A stretch of 64,000 nt of DNA from the NCBI GenBank assembly GCA_021464245.1, contig JADCRB010000036.1, positions 6,062,372-6,126,371 of the forward strand, given 5' to 3'. Below, in pieces: positions 57,453-64,000 of this stretch (the stretch's first letter is position 1; each line of letters starts with the position of its first letter). The stretch is from Carallia brachiata (Eukaryota; Streptophyta; Magnoliopsida; Malpighiales; Rhizophoraceae). A program made the position numbers and the translations under genes. Below the pieces are notes generated by a model. The model was not told where the DNA came from. It ran no database searches and worked only from the letters and a program-made list of their open reading frames with translations.

Positions 57453-60400
57453 AATAGTTACATATTTTCTCAAAGCACAATGACGCTACTATGTACATTC
57501 ACGCGGTACAATTGGCACATTACTTATTTGGAGCCTCTTTTTACTTCTAAGGAGGGCAATAAGCCAATACTGAAGTATTATTGACAACTTAATCGTACAT
57601 GGTGCCATTATTGGTGGAAATAGACTGAAGAAAATACTGTCCCTATCAGATCGTGTTTAAGGCCTTCAGCTTGTAATTTCTCCCGTGGAAAAGAAAATTA
57701 AATTTCGTTCAAAAAAAAAAAGTATAAATCTCGTGTTTACAGAAAACGCTTAAAAAAAGAAAAACGCTTAAAACGCTTTAGAAGAAAAAACTAACAAACA
57801 AAAATCCAGGTTCCATTTCCTTTGATTTCTTGGGTCAAACCCCAACTGATGATTTGAGATACTACATTTAATAATGTATAGTTTGACCCATATACCTAGC
57901 CAATTCATTGTAGGACTCCAGGGTGCAATTTCATGGCCTCAAGTGTCCCGAGACCACATGTACAGTACCATTAAATCATTTATGAATGCTCGGTTGGTGA
58001 AAAAGAATGTGTTACTATTTGTTTCAAATATTTCTTAGCATAAAATTTTCTTTTAAGAGATGGTAGGACTATTGGGAATTAAAAATAGTCAAACATGATT
58101 TGCATTGCCCACCAATATTTGTTTACAGATCCTAAAAGTGGGTGGCGGAAAGAAATTGATAGAAAGTGAAATTTGAATTTTCAACCTCTTACTTGAACAT
58201 AACGTTTAGTAATCATTTAGATTATACTAGTTGATTGAAATGGATTGAGGGCTATATATATATGGGTGTTGTTTGTTGTCTTGGTTCTATTCGGAAGGCT
58301 TTTTAAGAAGCAACTAGAACTGTGATTGAAATGTGTTTTAGATTTTGATCTTCTGACGTTATAATTATGCCGGTCCAGGCTTTCGTGATTGTTACTTTGC
58401 AGCATGGAACAAAATGGGCCATATTTGGGTAGTTCTAATACCTGGTCTGATAATTTCGGCCAGGAATGGCCCAATTCACAACTCTGATAGTGATCTCTCT
58501 AAGACCATTTCTTTAAACTTTTCAATTAAAATATGTTCAGTTATTATCAGTTTATTACTTGGAGTAGTAGTTTAATAATAATTTAATATTTTTTTTACAA
58601 CGATTCGAGTTTAAATTTCTGTATTATCGTCTGTCCGAAATAAAATGAATTTATGCAGAGACATGGTTATAGATTCACAACTCGTTAACACCGTGATCAG
58701 ATATGAAGAAGATTCGTTAAGTCTGATAGTAGTCGGATGGTGGGTTTATCCTTTATGGGTGATTGCATGAGGTATCACAAATGAGATTTATTCTAACTTT
58801 AGTCCACATTTCAGATGACTGATATACTCATAATAAATCTTTTTTCTTGATAAACAATTATTATTAGTTTCATGTGAATTTTATTGGAATCAAGGCTTAG
58901 GCTTGATTTCTCTTACACTCTCCACATTCAGCCGGATTCTTCTAGTTTTGTTTTACAAATAAAATCAAGAAATCATTATTTTTTAGGGTAAAAAAATCAG
59001 TAAATCAATATTATTTGAAAATATGTTGAAAGGGACAAGAAGGGCAGTTTTGAGCTATGCCCCGATTTTTGATATACTAATCATTTTTTTTTTACAATTT
59101 TTAATTATTTTTTAACCCAATTTTTTATCAATCCAAACAATTTTATTTCTTCACAATTTTTTTTTTCTCATAACTTTATATCAATCTAAAAACACTATAA
59201 AATTGAGCCAAATTAACAAGATAACGGTTGAAAAAAAATAATAAAATATAAAAGTTAGCATCGAGAGAGGAGATATGGAGAACCGTTTTTTTTGATACAA
59301 TACAGATATGGAAAATTAAGAAAATACCGACAGTTCAAAAATTATTATTTTAATGTTTAAAAACAAGTAAAATAATCATTGAGCGAGCAGATACATTATC
59401 ATTTTTAGGGCCATATCGGATATGGAAAATCAATCTAACGCAATCTCACCCAATCCATATCAGTTCAGGAAACATGAATAGACAAAAAGATAATAAAATT
59501 CTTGTGCCAATTGTCCTTGCTTTGCCAATTGTCCGTGCGCGTTTAAGCCCGAAGAGGCCGAACAGCTCTGAGAGAAGAAAAAAAACTCATAAAACCCATA
59601 AAAAATGGTAAGAATAATGATAAATATTTTAAAATTTATATAATGAAATATTTAAAATTTATAATTATAAAAAAATTCATTAACTTCTTTTTTATTTTAA
59701 TGGTATTAAAAAAATAATAATTTTTTTATAATTATATATTTAAAAATTTTTTTGACATGATTTTTTATAATATTTATTATTACTCAAATTGTCTAAGGAA
59801 ATAAAAAAACTCATAAGTAGCCCCAAAAAACAATGTAGGCCTAAGTAGAAAGATTCCTGGCTGCCTAAGTATGACGAGAGGTTGCCCCCAACTGACAGCA
59901 GCTAGCGGCGCATATGCTTCTCCTAGGCTTTGGTCGAGCATGCTGGCCCACTCTTCTCTGTATTTTCGTAAGTAAAAATTCAATTATCATCATAAGAAAA
60001 ATAGTAGTCAAGTGAACTACTATTCTGATTTAAATAAAATTTTAAAAGATAATAAATATCTTTAAATAAATATCGTCATATCACTTGAGTAATCGAAGTG
60101 ATTAATCATTGAATTCGGCACGAAAGATCATAAATTTAAAATTGTGCTAAATCAAGTAGCCATTAATTGTGCGGCCAACATAGTAATAGAGTGTGAATTG
60201 GCTGTGCACTGTAGCATCCTTCTCCTTTCCCATTTTTAAGATTTAAGAATTCAAAATTTAAGGACCCAGCAACGAGTTGTCGACCAAAGTATCAAGAAAG
60301 GTTGCCATTCGAAGAATCGAAGTTCGAACATCCAAAAGCATCCCATTTTATGTGGCAAAAAATGTTTCGTTCACGTGATAGCTCTATACTTGCATCAACA

Positions 60401-61240
60401 GAACTCCGAATTTTTTGTTTTGATTAATAGATTTCGGAAATCCCAGTAGTGTTTTGCTATTTTCTTTTTCGCCACAAACCGAGAAGATTTCCAATGCGGA
60501 AAGACAAAACTCTGCTTGAATTTTTGTCAATGTCCGCAAATTTCTCTGATATTCTATTTTTTGTTCTTATTAGGATTGTGTCTAAAGCTGGGAAAAGTTT
60601 CAAGAAAGTCACCAGACATCATCTCGATTCTATCTGCAATCCCAGTAAATAGGGGGAAAAAAAAACAAGTGTGTTTTTGGGATAGATAATGCTTTTGCTC
60701 GCGAATCAAAGATCACGATTTCGCACGACATCAATTTTTTTTTTAAACAAATTGTTCTCTCTCGTTTTATTTAAGAAAACTAAAAATTTTTAATTTTTTA
60801 AAATAAATTTAAGATACCACTAATTATATTGGTAAATTTTTTTAAAAAAAATATAAAAATTTGAGGTAGCACTATATATATTTAAGGTAATACAAAATAC
60901 TACTTAAAATTTAGTTTTCACTTAAAAAAAAGGTGTTGAGCAACTGTCGCAGGTTTGCGAAGCCATTAAAATTGCCTTTTTGTTCACAATTCGTGACTTC
61001 TCCTTTTGTGCGAAATAGCATTGTTCTTTTGGGACAGAAAAAGACAAATAAAATGCGGTTGAAGAGAAGAAGCATATCACTTATTTTTTTTCTATGCCTA
61101 AAACAAGAAAGTTGATTTATTTATTTTTGCTAAAGGACTAAATTCACAAAAAAAATGTCGCGAAGTCAATTATTTATAGGAGAATCTTTTCTTTTTTTGG
61201 TTAATGAAGATAAGAAATTAAAAAGGAAAACAATATGCCT

Positions 61241-61395
61241 AGGCGGAACAGGATTCCAACGCCGGCGCCTGCATCAGCTTGCAACATAATACTTTGGTGG
61301 GGGAAAGCCAGATGGTGAAATATTACATACCACGAGAGAAGTCCGATTAGCATAAATATCTGCGCATGAATTACCTGCTTCCCTCAGGGTTTGAA
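61241..61395 (-). mobile_element. LINE-type RNase H domain relic
   Basis: On the minus strand one open frame reads QTLREAGNSCADIYANRTS, then SGFPPPKYY. This resembles the REGN-x-CAD-x-LA...PP pattern at the C-terminal RNase H domain of plant LINE retrotransposons. It is a fragment of about 50 codons, with no reverse transcriptase or endonuclease nearby. Confidence 0.5.
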
Positions 61396-62157
61396 ATGTC
61401 TGGCAATAGCGATTCCTTAAACGGGAGTTCGGTTACTAGGCTATAATTAAGGGCTCTATAGTCTAATTATAACTGGCCGATCAACATAACTTTGCATTCT
61501 TATTTTTACACGTATAATAATATATATCACAAAAATTACATTAAGAAACATCTCAAAATTTAAAAAAATCATTAATTTTATAATACCGTTAAATTAAAAA
61601 AAATTGATAATTATTTTCATAAATATGAGTTTCAAGATATTTTTTGATATAATTTTTATAATATCTACCATTACTCTTCTTATATATAATAAAGTTAAAA
61701 AAATTTAGGAGCCGAGTTTTATTTTTTTAATAAAATTTTTATCTTTTCTTTACCCTTAAATCAACTATGACTCTGATCCGACCTTGGACGGGTGTTAAAT
61801 CTAAATTATAGAGGAGAATTGCAGTAAATTAGTGGCCGGTGTAAAACTAGTACACTTGCATAAAAGGAACTGATTATCAACACTCCAAAGCGCAAAAGTG
61901 GGGTCCACTAATATTGATTTTTGCGTGTACGAGGTTGTATGAAGTGTAAATAACGTTTTTCTTGTATAAAACGGCAACAATGACACAAAATAACCATGAA
62001 TGACAGGTAGCGGCTCTACTATTTGTGGAAAGCTGGTCCCACCGTCCACGTGAAGACTTTGACTAAGGTAGAAAGCTAGAAAAGGGACGTGCATAAACGA
62101 TTTTACCTTTTTTGATCACTTTCAGTTTCTTTTTGATCGCGCATAATGATTTTGCTG

Positions 62158-62253
62158 GAGAGGATGAGCGTGGTGAATTTACATTCTCCCCAAAAACGCT
62201 GCACATCACTTTCCCTGAAAAACTTGAGAGGATGAGCGTGGTGAATTTACATT
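62158..62253. repeat. Direct repeat of 28 bp
   Basis: GAGAGGATGAGCGTGGTGAA followed by TTTACATT occurs exactly at 62158-62185 and 62226-62253. The first member precedes CTCCCC and the second TTAAG. It is noncoding. Confidence 0.9.
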
Positions 62254-64000
62254 TAAGATGTGTTTTTATTTTAAAGTAATTTTTTTGTGCCTTTTCAAAG
62301 AGAAAATTTTCTTTTAGCTTAATAAAATATTTAAAATTAAAAAGATTTATTTTTTTAAAGTCATAACGGTTTTTTTTAGATTAAAATTATATATGATTTA
62401 AATTATAACGATATATGTGAATAAGTTAATTTCTAAAAAAAAAAAACAAAAACTTCTAACTATATATATTTTTTTGGCCCAAGATTTGTTAGAAGCAACT
62501 GGTGGAGTAGTGACAAGCAGTCACTGCAGTTAACTTTGAGGTGATGAGTTCGATTCTCTGTAAGTTTACTCTTATTTGAATTTTTGACAAATTGTCTGGA
62601 CAATAAACCAACTAACGGACTGGATGAACTAGTTTCGATTCTTCAATTTCTAGTTAAATCGATCCGGTTTGTGAAAATGAGTCGGTTCTTAATCCACCCA
62701 ATTTCAAACTATGAAACAACTGGATCAAAAACTGATTCCCAATTCTTCCAATTGAATTAACCAGTACAATTCGGTTATGAAGTCATTGCATTATACATAT
62801 GGTGGCCACATGCCTCCTCGATGGCCCTGAGGACACTTTAAAGGCAACAACTCCAACGAAATTGACATTATACAAGTTAACCTATGGGGGATTTTTTTTT
62901 TTTACAGAAAAACTCAACCTTTGACAGTGAATGTCCAGGTGGGGTTGGAGAGAATTCGATTATTAGTGAGTTTTACATTCAACTATTAAATTTTATTCTT
63001 AACTTTAAATTTAGTGACCACATGTTACACGTATAATTACTGTAGACTTCACTTTTAATTCCATATATATGCTTCCTTTCAAAGAAAGTAACTTCTTCCA
63101 AGTTTTAAAAGAAGACAAGCGCATGGAGAGAAATGACAAAAATAATAAGTTCACCCAGAGCTGAATCAGACAACAAATTTGCGTAGAGCAATGTACACAG
63201 AAGATCTTAAACGTTTTCCTTAATTTATTCCTTGAAAGATCCGAACAACATTTTAAGTTGAATTTATACTTTTATATTTTGTTTTGCAAATAAAAAAGTG
63301 AGTTGCAGTGGTGATTTTTGTGGGAGCCAATTTTATTGACAAATTTTTGGAAAACGCGTTTGTCGATATCCCATTCCAATCGAAGCGGTTGGGGCCAAGA
63401 ACAAACGAATATGTCAACAAGCTATTGGTTAAGGACCTGTGGTGCATGCGTGGCACTGTCGAGTTGTCGATAAAAGTAGAAACAAGGGAGAATTTGAGTG
63501 TGACTATTGGACGGCATTTTTTGAAGGGCATTCCTTTTCACATACTGGTTAATTTTATTTGTACTTTAGGTCGGTTACCTCAGTGGCGGAGCCACTATAT
63601 GCTGCTCCTATTGACAAAAAAAAAAAAAAAACAATGATATTATTTATTTTAATTATATGTTATTGTTCTTATTAAAATTTATATTTTATATTTTATTTAT
63701 TTTTATATTATTTTTTATATAAATGTGACTTTCTTCACTAGAGTCAAAATTTAAACTCAACAAAAAAAATTATCCTTTTCCTTTTAGAAGAATTCGTTGT
63801 ACCTCAAAAAATGGTAATATGAGTACTTGTACTTAAATATAAATATTCATCAAAGTTATAATTTTAAAGTATACATTTATGATTCATTAACTATATCACT
63901 TATGGTCTTAATCTTTCTACTAAATTAAATATTGAAGTGCTAATATTAGTTAGTCATCCAACACTCTAGTCTCCTTGTCTTACAAAACCAAACCCGCTTT

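Larger units (their letters stand above)
56064..64000. other. Gene-poor AT-rich region
   Basis: I found no complete gene. The stretch contains a SINE-like block (57238-57452), a tRNA-like repeat fragment near 58555-58770, a LINE RNase H relic (61241-61395), a 28-bp direct repeat (62158-62253) and a B-box-bearing block near 62480-62560. 58402-58488 holds a short coding-like frame (GPYLGSSNTWSDNFGQEWP) with no partner exons. 63575-63640 carries CAGTGGCGGAGCCAC, a motif frequent in plant transposon remnants. Everything else is AT-rich with no recognisable content. Confidence 0.5.

Noticed and set aside
58402..58488. Short frame with GPYLGSSNTWSDNFGQEWP
   Set aside because: It looks protein-like and follows TTTGCAG, but no upstream exon or known family could be tied to it.
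62470..62570. Possible tRNA gene with a B-box-like GAGTTCGATTCTC
   Set aside because: A proper cloverleaf (acceptor and anticodon stems) cannot be formed by eye. A SINE fragment is more likely.
63308..63637. 109-codon plus-strand frame near the window end
   Set aside because: No domain recognised; it ends in a poly-Lys run from an A homopolymer beside transposon-like sequence.

Overview
The window is nuclear DNA of a flowering plant. The noncoding DNA is AT-rich with many homopolymer runs, the genes have GT-AG introns, and the proteins are plant families: SAG39-type papain protease, UBC35/36-type E2, HIPP metal-binding protein, PSB27 and a fused FMN hydrolase/riboflavin kinase. Codon use and intron sizes fit a eudicot. 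Citrus or a relative is a guess and cannot be shown from the sequence alone.

Layout. 1-423 (-): broken PSB27-like copy. 430-3,980: AT-rich spacer with an inverted-repeat element and a SINE. 3,988-13,080 (+): 14-exon DEIH-box RNA helicase of the NIH/DExH2-DExH6 type. 12,545-25,137: a tandem segmental duplication. Each unit carries the helicase 3' end plus one papain-like cysteine protease (-). The first protease copy is frameshifted; the second is intact. The second unit begins with a decayed helicase tail and carries a private minisatellite. 25,657-33,979 (-): a second, independent tandem duplication, of a Ubc13-like E2. The proximal copy is intact and the distal copy has a one-base deletion. 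36,335-40,897 (-): an FMN hydrolase/riboflavin kinase homologue with an intact HAD phosphatase half and a degenerate kinase half. 42,997-44,250 (-): a solitary intact Gag-like gene with no pol or LTRs, a domestication candidate. 47,773-51,564 (+): a two-domain CrcB/FEX fluoride exporter with a frameshift in exon 1. 52,519-54,347 (-): a selenoprotein-K-like small membrane protein in a cysteine form. 55,497-56,063 (-): a HIPP-like protein with a damaged metal site and a masked CaaX box. 56,064-64,000: gene-poor, with SINE-like and LINE relics.

The genes do not form a pathway. They are unrelated single genes and local duplicates, as is usual in plant euchromatin. The recurring theme is duplication followed by decay. 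PSB27-like, protease copy A, E2 copy 2, the FEX homologue and the riboflavin-kinase homologue each carry an indel or a phase break. Some of these could be assembly indels, so read support matters. The strongest leads are the solitary Gag gene, the phosphatase gene that appears to have lost its kinase half, the helicase stop codon with an open frame behind it, and the paired segmental duplications.
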